Part shown: positions 42,029-51,647 of the stretch, piece by piece
How the letters are laid out: each line of letters opens with the position of its first letter
Numbering within the stretch: position 1 is the first letter of the stretch
From: Bog-756 sp963699055
Lineage (GTDB): Bacteria; Actinomycetota; Acidimicrobiia; Acidimicrobiales; RAAP-2
Direction: 5' to 3'
Assembly: GCA_963699055.1 (NCBI GenBank)
Contig: CAVOTA010000002.1
Coordinates: forward strand, 1,550,001-1,614,000
DNA length: 64,000 nt
The notes under the pieces: model-generated
Seen by the model: only the letters and a program-made list of their open reading frames with translations
The model's database searches: none
Told to the model about the DNA's origin: nothing
Translations under genes and position numbers: made by a program

Positions 42029-42397
42029 TCAGCGGTGCGCCGCCAGGAACGGTGCGATCCGGTCCTTGGGCCGTCCGATGACGGCCGCGCCGTCGCCCAC
42101 CAGCACCGGGCGCTGGATCAGCTCCGGATGGGCGGCGAGCACCGCGGCGACCTGGTCCACCGTCTGCACGTCGGCGTCCTCCAGCCCGAGCTCGGCGAAG
42201 GTGGCGTCGCGCCGGACGAGCGCGGTGGGTGGGTCCTCCAGGATCGCCAGCAGGTCCCGCAGCTCGGCGTCGGTGGGCCGTTGGGCCTGCAGCTGGTAGC
42301 GGCGGATCTCGAACGGCACGCCGAGCTCGGTGGCGAGGTCGGTGGCGGCGCGGGAGCTGGAGCAGTTCGGGTTGTGGAAGATCGTGATGGTCGACAT
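42029..42397 (-). CDS. ArsC/Spx family arsenate reductase-like protein
   Basis: A 122-residue thioredoxin-fold protein with the ArsC active-site loop IFHNPNCSSSR (catalytic Cys12) and IRRYQLQAQRPT, then RRDATFAELGLEDAD and the late RPVLVGDGAAVIGRPKDRI with conserved Arg. This is the glutaredoxin-coupled arsenate reductase/YffB type. No arsenite pump or ArsR is adjacent, so a general oxidoreductase role is possible. ATG is set by TAGCTT six bases upstream. Confidence 0.87.
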   Translation of the reverse strand: MSTITIFHNPNCSSSRAATDLATELGVPFEIRRYQLQAQRPTDAELRDLLAILEDPPTALVRRDATFAELGLEDADVQTVDQVAAVLAAHPELIQRPVLVGDGAAVIGRPKDRIAPFLAAHR

Positions 42398-42403
42398 GCG
42401 CCG

Positions 42404-42409
42404 AAGCTA
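42404..42409 (-). promoter_or_regulatory. -10 element of leaderless promoter (TAGCTT)
   Basis: TAGCTT on the minus strand ends six bases before the ArsC-like ATG at 42397. Confidence 0.6.
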
Positions 42410-42477
42410 CCGTCCGCGGCCGCGCCCTCCGGCGGGCGGGCGGCGCCCACCGGGTGGCGACCCGGGGCGTCCGGTCG

Positions 42478-43338
42478 TCACCGCATCCGGCGCGGCACCT
42501 GGGCGCCGTCCACCTTGGCCGGGTTGAGCAGCAGGGTCAGCGAGGCGATGGACCCCCCGGACACGTCCCCGGTGACGATCACCGTACGGTCCGGAGCGCC
42601 GACCACCAGGCAGGCGGCGTGGTTGACGGTGCCCTCGGTGATCGGTGCGCCGGCGTTGCGGCGGGTGAGGTTGACCAGGAACCGGACGACGCGGTCGCGC
42701 CCGACCACCGGACGGCGCGCCGCGTGGCGGGTCGGCCCGCCGTCGCTGACCAGCACCACGTCCGGCGACAGCAGGGTGACCAGCGTCTCCTGGTCGTCCT
42801 CGGCCAGGGCCACGGCCAGGCGCCGCAGCCGGTCCCCGTCGATCGGCGCCAGCGACGACTCCCGGGCCGACCGCATCTGCGTGCGGGCCCGGTGCACCAG
42901 CTGCCGGCAGGCGGGCTCGTTCCGCCCGAGCGTCGCCGCCACCTGGGCGTAGGGCTCCCCGAAGACGTCGACCAGGACGAAGGCGGCACGCTCGAGCGGG
43001 CTGAGCCGGTCGAGCATGATGAGGAACGCCAGGGTGAGCGAGTCGGCGGTGTCGACGAGCTCGTCCGGGGTCGGCTCGAGCGAGGTCGGTTCCGGCAGCC
43101 ACGGTCCCACGTAGTGCGCCCGGTCCGACGACACCCGGCGGATGCGGTCGATGGACAGCCGGGTCACCGTCGTGGTCAGCCACGCCGCCGGGACGTCCAC
43201 CGTCGTCCGGTGGCGCTCGAAGCGGATCCAGGCCTCCTGGACGATGTCCTCGGCGTCGTGGTGGGACCCGGTCATCCGGTAGGCGATGCCGCACAGCCGG
43301 GCCCGCTCGGCCTCGAACTCGACGTCCGGGGTGGTCAC
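42478..43338 (-). CDS. ECF41-type RNA polymerase sigma factor (SigJ-like) with SnoaL-like C-terminal domain
   Basis: A 286-residue sigma factor. Region 2 has AYRMTGSHHDAEDIVQEAWI, region 4 has LSPLERAAFVLVDVFGEPYA. Between them WLPEP (residues 80-84) is an ECF41 hallmark. The C-terminal NTF2/SnoaL-like domain, which tunes activity in place of an anti-sigma factor, ends with NPAKV, a variant of the family NPDKL. GTG 43338 overlaps the upstream oxidoreductase stop. ECF41 genes are usually paired with a COE-type enzyme; the flavin oxidoreductase fills that place. A matching ECF41 promoter precedes the operon. Confidence 0.93.
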   Translation of the reverse strand: MTTPDVEFEAERARLCGIAYRMTGSHHDAEDIVQEAWIRFERHRTTVDVPAAWLTTTVTRLSIDRIRRVSSDRAHYVGPWLPEPTSLEPTPDELVDTADSLTLAFLIMLDRLSPLERAAFVLVDVFGEPYAQVAATLGRNEPACRQLVHRARTQMRSARESSLAPIDGDRLRRLAVALAEDDQETLVTLLSPDVVLVSDGGPTRHAARRPVVGRDRVVRFLVNLTRRNAGAPITEGTVNHAACLVVGAPDRTVIVTGDVSGGSIASLTLLLNPAKVDGAQVPRRMR

Positions 43339-44564
43339 CGGCGTGCCGCCTCCCGCCCGGCGGCCGCGCCGCTCGACAGGGCGGCGTCGGCGAGGAGACC
43401 GACCGGGCCCACCCAGTCGCCGGCCAGGAAGCACGCCGGCACGCCGGGGACCCGGACCGCGGGCCGGGCCGCCAGCCCGTGGCCCGGTCGGGGCAGCGCG
43501 TGGGCGACCGTCATGGATGGCAGCACCCGCCGCTCCACGACGGCCGACCGGTCCACCCCGGCGAGCCCGAGGAGCCGGTCGAGGCCGTCCGCCGCCTCCC
43601 GGCCGGTGGAGCCGTAGCGCAGCGCACACACCACGGCGCTCCCGTCCGGGGCGAGCCGGGCCCCGGGGGCGTGCTGGGAGAAGTAGACGGGCTCGTCGAT
43701 GCCCAGGATGAACCGCACCGGCGGGGGCGAGTCGAGTCCGTAGTCCACACAGGCCGCCTCGACCGACGGACCCAGGTCGGCCGGCACCGCACCCGGCAGC
43801 AGCCGCCCGACGTCGCCGGGGCCACCCACGGCCAGCACCACCGACCGGGCGGCCACCGTCGTGTCCCCCACGGTCGCCCGGACCCCGTCCGGGGACACGT
43901 CGAGGGCGCCCACCGGTCCGCCCTCGACGAGCTCGACCCCGGCCCCCACCGCGGCGTCCGCCAGACCGTCGACGATGGACTGCCAACCACCGTCGAGGTA
44001 GGTCACGCCTCCCGTCGCCACCCGCAATTGCCCGACCGCCGCATCGGCGCTCAGGGCGTCCAGGTCCCCGGCGTAGGTGGACAGGCGGAGCAGCGCCTGC
44101 AGCAGCAGGACCACCTCGGTGCGTCCCCCCACCCGCTCCGACCACGCCCGGGCCGACTCCGAGGCGAGGCCGGGGTCCGGCGCCCGGCGCAGCGACGCCA
44201 GCACCCGGGCCGCACCCAGGCGGCCGCGCCCGGTCAGGAGGTCGGTGGTCAGCAGCGTCGCCGGTGACCCGGGGAGCCGGAACAGCCGGCCGTCACGCAG
44301 GGCGTGGGCCCCGCGGACCGGGGCCGGCGCACCGGTGACCCGCACCCCCAGCCCGTCCAGCACCGCCCGCCCGGGCCCGTCGTCGTACAGGGCGTGGGGA
44401 CCCCGGTTGAACGTGAAGCCGCGCCGCACGTCGCTGCGGGCACGGCCGCCCGGCCGGTGCGACTCCACGAGCAGCACGGTCGCCCCCGCCCGCGCCGCCT
44501 CGACCGCGGCCGTCAGCCCCGCGATCCCCCCACCGGCCACCAGCACGTCCACGGACACCTGCAT
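43335..44564 (-). CDS. FAD-dependent oxidoreductase (amine oxidase/phytoene desaturase-like fold)
   Basis: A 409-residue flavoprotein. The N terminus has VLVAGGGIAGLTAAVEAARA, then LLVESHRPGGRARSDVRRGF with FNRGPHALY, the Rossmann and GG-doublet pattern of protoporphyrinogen-oxidase/amine-oxidase-like enzymes. The C-terminal CFLAGDWVGPVGLLADAALS closes the FAD site. Substrate unknown. GAGGAGG lies five bases before ATG. It is the first gene of the ECF41 operon and presumably the sigma factor's main target. Confidence 0.87.
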   Translation of the reverse strand: MQVSVDVLVAGGGIAGLTAAVEAARAGATVLLVESHRPGGRARSDVRRGFTFNRGPHALYDDGPGRAVLDGLGVRVTGAPAPVRGAHALRDGRLFRLPGSPATLLTTDLLTGRGRLGAARVLASLRRAPDPGLASESARAWSERVGGRTEVVLLLQALLRLSTYAGDLDALSADAAVGQLRVATGGVTYLDGGWQSIVDGLADAAVGAGVELVEGGPVGALDVSPDGVRATVGDTTVAARSVVLAVGGPGDVGRLLPGAVPADLGPSVEAACVDYGLDSPPPVRFILGIDEPVYFSQHAPGARLAPDGSAVVCALRYGSTGREAADGLDRLLGLAGVDRSAVVERRVLPSMTVAHALPRPGHGLAARPAVRVPGVPACFLAGDWVGPVGLLADAALSSGAAAGREAARR

Positions 44565-44606
44565 GCCACCCTCCTCGGTCGCCCATCATCGTCGGCTCAC
44601 CCTGTT

Positions 44607-44633
44607 GACGCACCGGCACGCCCGGTTGTGACA
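44607..44633 (-). promoter_or_regulatory. ECF41-type promoter (TGTCACA-N16-CGTC)
   Basis: On the minus strand TGTCACA (44633-44627), a 16-base spacer and CGTC (44610-44607) reproduce the reported ECF41 consensus. It lies about 43 bases upstream of the oxidoreductase ATG, so the sigma factor probably drives its own operon. Confidence 0.8.
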
Positions 44634-44664
44634 TCGGGCCGGCGGGGGACGTCCCGGCGGGCGG

Positions 44665-44670
44665 TACCGT
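44665..44670 (+). promoter_or_regulatory. -10 element of leaderless promoter (TACCGT)
   Basis: TACCGT ends six bases before GTG 44677 of the ABC-F gene. Confidence 0.6.
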
Positions 44671-44676
44671 GGACCG

Positions 44677-46404
<1,728 letters not shown>

Positions 46405-46453
46405 GGGCCGGGGGAACGGGGGGCGCCGTCGCCTCCGTGCGCGTCCCGACCGC

Positions 46454-48184
46454 TCAGGCCGTCGCGGCCCCCAGCGTGGCGAGCACGGCGGCCAGGGCGG
46501 TCGTCGGGTCGTCGACAGCGCCCGCCGACCGCCAGGCCACGTGCTGGTCGGGTCGGACGAGGACGGCGCCGGTGGCGCCGATCCCCGACACGCGGGACCA
46601 CGCCCCCTCGGGGTCCGTGACGTCGCGGCCCACCTGCATCACCTCGAGCGGGACGGCGCCGGTGGCGCACGACGCCGCCGCGTCCGCCCAGGCGTCGGAG
46701 GCGGTCATCACCACGTAGCCGTCCACCGGGACCAGGTCCAGGGTCGACACCCGCCCGCCGTCCCGCTCGACCCAGGCGTGGGGCAGCCGACCCCCGGGCC
46801 GGGTGCCCGGCACGTACCGGTGGACCGGGTCCCCCACCTGGGCCGGCGGCGACCCGTCGTCGACCACCGTGCCGGACCCCGGCGGGTAGGTGAAGCCCAG
46901 CTGCAGACCGAGCAGGTCGAAGTGCCCGTCCTGGGCGTGCGCAGCCGCCGTGATGGCGGCCCGGCCCTCGTCGGTGGCGAGCGCCGCGTCGAACGACGCC
47001 CGGGCCTCCTCGGGCGTCCCGGTGAGGCCGCAGGCCACGAGGACGTCGAGCATCCCGAGGGCGTTCTCCAGGCTCGTGGCGGCGTTGTGCTCGGCCACCG
47101 GACGGCGCTCGGACGCGTAGGTGCCGAGCAGGCCCGGCGGGGCCCAGCCCCGCTCGGTGGCGGCCAGCTTCCACACCAGGTTGTGCACGTCGGCCACACC
47201 GGTGTTCAGCCCGAGGCCGCCGGTGGGCGGGAACCGGTGGGCGGCGTCCCCGACCAGGAAGACCCGTCCCTCGGCGTACCGGTCGGCCACCTGGCAGGCC
47301 ATGCGCCAGGGGCGGACGTGCTCGACCACCGGATCGACGTCGTCGTCGCCGACCGCGGCCCGGAACAGCGCCGCGCACCGCTCGGGTGTGTACGACCCCA
47401 GGTCCTCGGTGCCGGGGTCCCACTCCCGCATCAGCACCCACGTCGACGCCGGGTCGTGGGCCACCAGGACGCCGCGCACGTCGGGGTCCATGGTCCAGTA
47501 CAAGGTGGCGGGACGATCGGCCACCTGGTGGCGGAGGTCGGCGGTGACGTGGACCATCACGAAGTCCTGGAGGACGTCGGGCCCCTCCATGGCGATCCCG
47601 AGCGACGCCCGGACCCGGCTGCCGGCGCCGTCGGCGGCGATCACGTACGAGCTCCGGACCGTGCTGGTGGCTCCGGTTCCGGTGTCGCGCAGGGTGCTCG
47701 TGACACCGTCGGCGTCCTGGACGGCGGCCGTCCACTCGACGCCGTCGACGAGCGTGTCCACGTGGTCCCGCAGGATGGGCTCGAGTCGGTGCTGCGACAG
47801 GTTGCGCAGGGGGGTCGGCGTCACCACGTCGAGCTCGTGGATCCGGTCCTGGTACTCGAAGGGGACCCGACCCAGCTCCTCGCCCACCAGCGTCGTCACC
47901 CACCGCACCCAGGCGCCCTCCTCGGGGTCCTGGCACGCGGCCAGCACCCGTCCCATGTCCGCCCCGGCGGACCGCAGGATCTCGAAGGTCCGGGCGTTGG
48001 TCACGTGCGCGGCGGGCGCCGTCTGGGGGTCGTCCCGCCGTTCGACCACCAGGTGGTCGATGCCCTGCCCGGCGAGGAGCATGGCGGCCACCAGTCCCAC
48101 CGGTCCGCCCCCCACCACCAGCACCGTCACCTGCCCGGGCAGACGGACGGTCGACGGTCGGATCCCGGCGGCCGGTGCCGCCAT
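46454..48184 (-). CDS. FAD-dependent aromatic hydroxylase (group A monooxygenase)
   Basis: A 576-residue flavin monooxygenase of the PheA/TfdB/MhpA type. It has VTVLVVGGGPVGLVAAMLLA at the N terminus, SYVIAADGAGSRVR (DG motif), and RVFLVGDAAHRFPPTGGLGL with NTGVADVHNLVWKLA (GD motif), then a thioredoxin-like C-terminal domain. It probably adds a hydroxyl group to an aromatic ring with NAD(P)H and oxygen. It follows the dioxygenase and SDR with a one-base overlap (TGATG), suggesting conversion of an aromatic compound to a catechol. Confidence 0.9.
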   Translation of the reverse strand: MAAPAAGIRPSTVRLPGQVTVLVVGGGPVGLVAAMLLAGQGIDHLVVERRDDPQTAPAAHVTNARTFEILRSAGADMGRVLAACQDPEEGAWVRWVTTLVGEELGRVPFEYQDRIHELDVVTPTPLRNLSQHRLEPILRDHVDTLVDGVEWTAAVQDADGVTSTLRDTGTGATSTVRSSYVIAADGAGSRVRASLGIAMEGPDVLQDFVMVHVTADLRHQVADRPATLYWTMDPDVRGVLVAHDPASTWVLMREWDPGTEDLGSYTPERCAALFRAAVGDDDVDPVVEHVRPWRMACQVADRYAEGRVFLVGDAAHRFPPTGGLGLNTGVADVHNLVWKLAATERGWAPPGLLGTYASERRPVAEHNAATSLENALGMLDVLVACGLTGTPEEARASFDAALATDEGRAAITAAAHAQDGHFDLLGLQLGFTYPPGSGTVVDDGSPPAQVGDPVHRYVPGTRPGGRLPHAWVERDGGRVSTLDLVPVDGYVVMTASDAWADAAASCATGAVPLEVMQVGRDVTDPEGAWSRVSGIGATGAVLVRPDQHVAWRSAGAVDDPTTALAAVLATLGAATA

Positions 48185-48963
48185 CAGACCAGTCCCTCGT
48201 AGGCGCCGCCGTCGAGCCGGAGGTTCTGGCCCGTCAGGTAGCCCGACCGGGCCGCGCACAGGAAGGCGCAGGCGTCGCCCACCTCCTCGGGCCGTCCCAG
48301 GCGCCCGGCCGGGATGGTGGCGGCGATCTCGGCGTAGGCCTCCTCCAGGCTGACGCCCCGCACGGCCACGGCCAGCTCCGCCATCTGGCGCTGGCGGGCG
48401 GTGTCGATCCGTTCGGGCAGCAGATTGTTGACGGTCACGTTGTCCGACGCCACGTCCCGGGCCACCGCCTTCATCACCCCGGTGAGACCGGCACGCGCAC
48501 CCACCGACGGCGTCATCAGCGGATGGGGCGACGTCACCATGGCGCTGGTGATGTTGACGATCCGCCCGAACCGCCGGGCGCGCATGCCCGGCAGCACGGC
48601 CTGGACCAGTTCCACGGCGGACAGCATGTTGGCCTGGAGGGCGGCGAGCCACGCCCCGGCGGTCACGTCGACGAAGGCGGCGGGAGCGGGTCCGGCGTTG
48701 TTGGTCACCAGGATGTCGGGGGTGGGGCAGGCCGCCACGAGCGCGCGGCGGCCCTCGGTCGTGTCGAGGTCGGCCGCCACCCCGAGGACGGCGACGCCGT
48801 GGCGGTCGGCGAGCTCGGCGGCGGCCGCGCCGACCGCCTCCTCGGTGCGCCCGTTGACGACGAGTGCGACGCCCTCGCCCGCCAGCGACTCCGCACAGGC
48901 CCGCCCGAGGCCCCGGGTCGAGGCGCACACCAGCGCCGTGCGGCCGCGGATCCCGAGGTCCAC
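48184..48963 (-). CDS. SDR family protein lacking the catalytic Tyr and Lys
   Basis: A 259-residue short-chain dehydrogenase fold: ALVCASTRGLGRACAESLAG, ILVTNNAGPAPAAF, Ser140 in RIVNITSAMV, and SGYLTGQNLRLDGGAYEG at the end. The YxxxK motif is replaced by S-V-G-A-R (Ser153, Arg157), so the standard proton-transfer pair is missing. A subset of SDRs shows this change; it may act with a different mechanism or only bind cofactor. GTG 48963 follows the dioxygenase stop by one base. Confidence 0.87.
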   Translation of the reverse strand: MDLGIRGRTALVCASTRGLGRACAESLAGEGVALVVNGRTEEAVGAAAAELADRHGVAVLGVAADLDTTEGRRALVAACPTPDILVTNNAGPAPAAFVDVTAGAWLAALQANMLSAVELVQAVLPGMRARRFGRIVNITSAMVTSPHPLMTPSVGARAGLTGVMKAVARDVASDNVTVNNLLPERIDTARQRQMAELAVAVRGVSLEEAYAEIAATIPAGRLGRPEEVGDACAFLCAARSGYLTGQNLRLDGGAYEGLV

Positions 48964-48964
48964 G

Positions 48965-49906
48965 TCAGCGACCGGCCGCGGCGCGGGCCTCGGCCAGCTG
49001 CCCGATGTCGGCGGGCAGGAAGAAGTCGGGCTTCGACGGTCCCGGCTCCCAGGAGGCGATGGTGAACGGGTCCCAGTCGTCACGGAACTCGTCGGCGGCC
49101 CACGCCTCGTCGTCGGTGATCTGGTCCATGTCGGCGAAGAGCTCGAACATCCCGCCCTGGGGGTCGAGCAGGTACCAGAACAGGTTGGCCCCCAGGACGT
49201 GGCGACCGATCCCGTACACCGACGACTCGGGGCGTCCGGACACCACCCGCATCCCGGCCAGGCCGATGGCGTCGACGTCGTCCATCTCGACCGCGTAGTG
49301 GTTCATGCACGGCACCGGCGCCGGCAGGACGAGCAGGTTGTGGTGGTCGGTCGAGCACCGCAGGAACGTCCCGATCCCGCCGTCGACCACGTCGGACACC
49401 TGGAAGCCCAGTCCGTCCCGGTAGAAGGCGACGCTCCCCGCCACGTCGGTGGAGCCGAACACCACGTGGCCGACCCGCCGCGGCGGGGCCGGGATCGGGC
49501 GGACGGCCGCCGACGACCGCCGGTTGACCCGGGTGGTCGAACCCGGGCGGTTGACCTCGCGGACCGGCGGCGGCGCGAGCGGCGCGGCGTCGGCCACCTC
49601 GACCACCACCTCGTGGTCGCCGAGCGGATCGGCGCACCGGAGCACGCCGTCGCCGAGGGTGGCGGCGACACCCAGCCGTTCCAGCCGGTCACGTGCGGCC
49701 ACGAGGTCGGACTCGTCGGTGCAGCCCAGGCGCAACGCCGACACGTGGCGGTAGGTGCTCTCGGCCAGCCGGAGCTGGGACGGCCGTTCGGGGGTCCCGA
49801 GGGTGGTCCCGTCGGTGCGCTCCATCCCCAGTCCGGTCCAGAACGCGGCGAGCGCCTCGGGGTCCGGGACCGACAGCTCGAGGTCCAGCAGTGCGTGCAG
49901 CGGCAT
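48965..49906 (-). CDS. Extradiol-type ring-cleavage dioxygenase (VOC superfamily)
   Basis: A 313-residue two-module VOC protein. Likely iron ligands are His in RVGHVVFGS, His in MNHYAVEMDD and Glu in GGMFELFADMD, the 2-His-1-Glu set of catechol 2,3-dioxygenase-type enzymes. The N-terminal module is degenerate. The first gene of the catabolic operon; the flavin hydroxylase downstream would supply a catechol. ATG 49906 is preferred because AAGGAGG sits five bases upstream; an in-frame ATG further up lacks this. Confidence 0.87.
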   Translation of the reverse strand: MPLHALLDLELSVPDPEALAAFWTGLGMERTDGTTLGTPERPSQLRLAESTYRHVSALRLGCTDESDLVAARDRLERLGVAATLGDGVLRCADPLGDHEVVVEVADAAPLAPPPVREVNRPGSTTRVNRRSSAAVRPIPAPPRRVGHVVFGSTDVAGSVAFYRDGLGFQVSDVVDGGIGTFLRCSTDHHNLLVLPAPVPCMNHYAVEMDDVDAIGLAGMRVVSGRPESSVYGIGRHVLGANLFWYLLDPQGGMFELFADMDQITDDEAWAADEFRDDWDPFTIASWEPGPSKPDFFLPADIGQLAEARAAAGR

Positions 49907-49954
49907 CGGCGCCTCCTTGCTCGCATGCCAGCGTACGGTATTAATTGTCATGTG

Positions 49955-49975
49955 TCCATCGCCGATTCCGATGGA
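49955..49975. promoter_or_regulatory. Inverted repeat between divergent dioxygenase and TetR genes; candidate TetR operator
   Basis: TCCATCG (49955-49961) and CGATGGA (49969-49975) are perfect 7-base arms with a 7-base spacer, placed between the two divergent starts. The adjacent AT-rich GTATTAATTGTCATG (49939-49953) probably holds the catabolic operon promoter. Confidence 0.55.
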
Positions 49976-49985
49976 TGCCGGTGGC

Positions 49986-49991
49986 TAGAGT
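49986..49991 (+). promoter_or_regulatory. -10 element for the TetR gene (TAGAGT)
   Basis: TAGAGT ends seven bases before ATG 49999, a leaderless or one-base-leader arrangement. Confidence 0.55.
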
Positions 49992-49998
49992 CGTACCC

Positions 49999-50820
49999 AT
50001 GGACGAGTCCGGGTCGGGCGACACGGCACCGACCGTCACCCCTGCCGGCGGCATCACGGCCCCGCCACCCGACCGGCCGGCCCCGCATCCGCCGGAGACC
50101 CGTGGGCGCCCCCGCATCCGCCAGGACGACGAGATCCTGGCCGCCGCCCTCCAGGCCTTCGCCGCCCAGGGGTACGACGCCATGTCCCTCCGCTCCCTCA
50201 ACGCACGCCTCGGCCTGAGCCACGGCACCATCAGCCAGCGCTTCGGCTCCAAGGAGCGCCTGTACTTCGCCGCCATCGACCAGGGGTTCGCGGACTTCGT
50301 CGCCGACGTCGACCGCCGGCGGACCCACCTGCTGGCCGCCGCCGACCCTGCCGACGACGTGGCCGACCTGCGCGCCACGGTCCGGGCCTTCCTCGGTGCC
50401 GCCCACCTCCGACCCGAGCTCGGACGCCTCATGAACCAGGAGGGACTCCACCCCACGGCGCGGCTGGCCCACATCGTCGACGCGATCATGCTGCCCATGT
50501 TCGGCGCCGTCGGCGACCTCCTCGACCGCCTCCACCGGACCGGTCGCATCCGCCCGGTCACGGCACGCGGGCTCTTCTTCCTGGTCGCCCACGGCGCCGA
50601 GGCGCCCTACACCCTGACCGCCCTGTCGCAGGCGTTCGACGTCCTGGACGGGCCCCTCGACCCCGAGCGTCACGCCGACGACATGACCGACCTCATCGTC
50701 CGGGGCGTCACCCGGTCCGACGCCGACGCCCCCGACGGGGCCACGACGGCCCTGCGGCTCCGGGCGGGGACGCCGCCCGGGGACGCGCCGGCCGTGTCGG
50801 AGGTGCTCCGCCGCCGCTGA
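49999..50820 (+). CDS. TetR/AcrR family transcriptional regulator
   Basis: A 273-residue regulator. After a Pro-rich lead of about 35 residues, GRPRIRQDDEILAAALQAFA, AQGYDAMSLRSLNARLGLSH and GTISQRFGSKERLYFAAIDQ form the helix-turn-helix. The ligand-binding part contains LRPELGRLMNQEGLHPTARL and an extended variable tail. It is divergent from the aromatic catabolic operon, with a palindrome between them, so it probably represses that operon and responds to its substrate (inference). ATG 49999 is set by the -10 box; an upstream in-frame start would lie inside the promoter. Confidence 0.9.
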   Translation: MDESGSGDTAPTVTPAGGITAPPPDRPAPHPPETRGRPRIRQDDEILAAALQAFAAQGYDAMSLRSLNARLGLSHGTISQRFGSKERLYFAAIDQGFADFVADVDRRRTHLLAAADPADDVADLRATVRAFLGAAHLRPELGRLMNQEGLHPTARLAHIVDAIMLPMFGAVGDLLDRLHRTGRIRPVTARGLFFLVAHGAEAPYTLTALSQAFDVLDGPLDPERHADDMTDLIVRGVTRSDADAPDGATTALRLRAGTPPGDAPAVSEVLRRR

Positions 50821-50856
50821 GGCACCGGGCCGGGCCGCCGACTCCCCCGCCGGACC

Positions 50857-50862
50857 TAGAGT
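50857..50862 (+). promoter_or_regulatory. -10 element for the SDR gene at 50891 (TAGAGT)
   Basis: TAGAGT lies 28 bases before ATG 50891, giving a leader of about 22 bases that carries GAGGAG. Confidence 0.45.
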
Positions 50863-50890
50863 GCGGAGAGCCGCGACCGAGGAGCCTGCG

Positions 50891-51637
50891 ATGCACAAGA
50901 CCGTGATGATCACCGGGGCCGGGTCCGGCTTCGGCAAGGGTGCCAGCCTGGCGCTGGCCGAGCGGGGCCACACGGTCATCGCCACCACGGAGACCGAGGC
51001 CCAGGCCGACGCGCTGCGGGCCGAGGCACCGCAGCTGACCGTGGAGAAGCTCGACATCACGACCGACGACGTCGCCCGGGCCGGCGGATGGGACCTCGAC
51101 GTCCTGATCAACAACGCCGGTGCCGGCCAGACCGGCCCGATGGCGGACGTCCCCATCGACCGCGTCCGTCGCCTGTTCGACGTCAACGTCTTCGGCACGC
51201 TGGCCGTCACCCAGGCCGTGGTGCCGAAGATGGTGGCACGCGGTTCGGGTCGGATCGTGATCATGTCGTCGATCGCCGGGGTGCTGTCGGCGCCCACCTT
51301 CGGGCCGTACTCGATGACCAAGCACGCCCTCGAGGCCATGGGCAAGGCCATGCGCACCGAGCTCGCCGACCAGGGCGTGGACGTCTGCCTGCTCAATCCG
51401 GGGCCGTACCTCACCGGGTTCAACGACCGGATGGCCGACTCGATGTGGGAGTGGTTCGGCGCCGACGCCGTCAGTGCCGGCGCCACCCCGCTCTTCGAGA
51501 TGATGCGCGACTTCGTGAAGAACGACCAGCGGGACCCGGTCGAGGTGGTCGACCGCATGGTCGAGCTGGTCGAGGCCGACAGCACCGACGAGCACAACTT
51601 CGTCCCGCCGGAGCTGGCCGCCTTCCTCGGGGGCTGA
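50891..51637 (+). CDS. Short-chain dehydrogenase/reductase
   Basis: A 248-residue classical SDR: VMITGAGSGFGKGASLALAE, VLINNAGAGQTGPM, catalytic Ser in RIVIMSSIAGVL and YSMTKHALEAMGKAM with Tyr and Lys, then LNPGPYLTGFNDRM. The C-terminal part (MWEWFGADAV to NFVPPELAAFL) is less common. Substrate unknown. GAGGAG six bases before ATG 50891 decides the start. It follows the TetR gene by 70 bases but has its own promoter. Confidence 0.9.
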   Translation: MHKTVMITGAGSGFGKGASLALAERGHTVIATTETEAQADALRAEAPQLTVEKLDITTDDVARAGGWDLDVLINNAGAGQTGPMADVPIDRVRRLFDVNVFGTLAVTQAVVPKMVARGSGRIVIMSSIAGVLSAPTFGPYSMTKHALEAMGKAMRTELADQGVDVCLLNPGPYLTGFNDRMADSMWEWFGADAVSAGATPLFEMMRDFVKNDQRDPVEVVDRMVELVEADSTDEHNFVPPELAAFLGG

Positions 51638-51647
51638 CGGGGGCGCC

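Noticed and set aside
50821..51637. An upstream in-frame start for the SDR at about 50861
   Set aside because: It would lie on the putative -10 element TAGAGT and lacks a ribosome site, whereas ATG 50891 has GAGGAG at correct spacing and begins the Rossmann strand.
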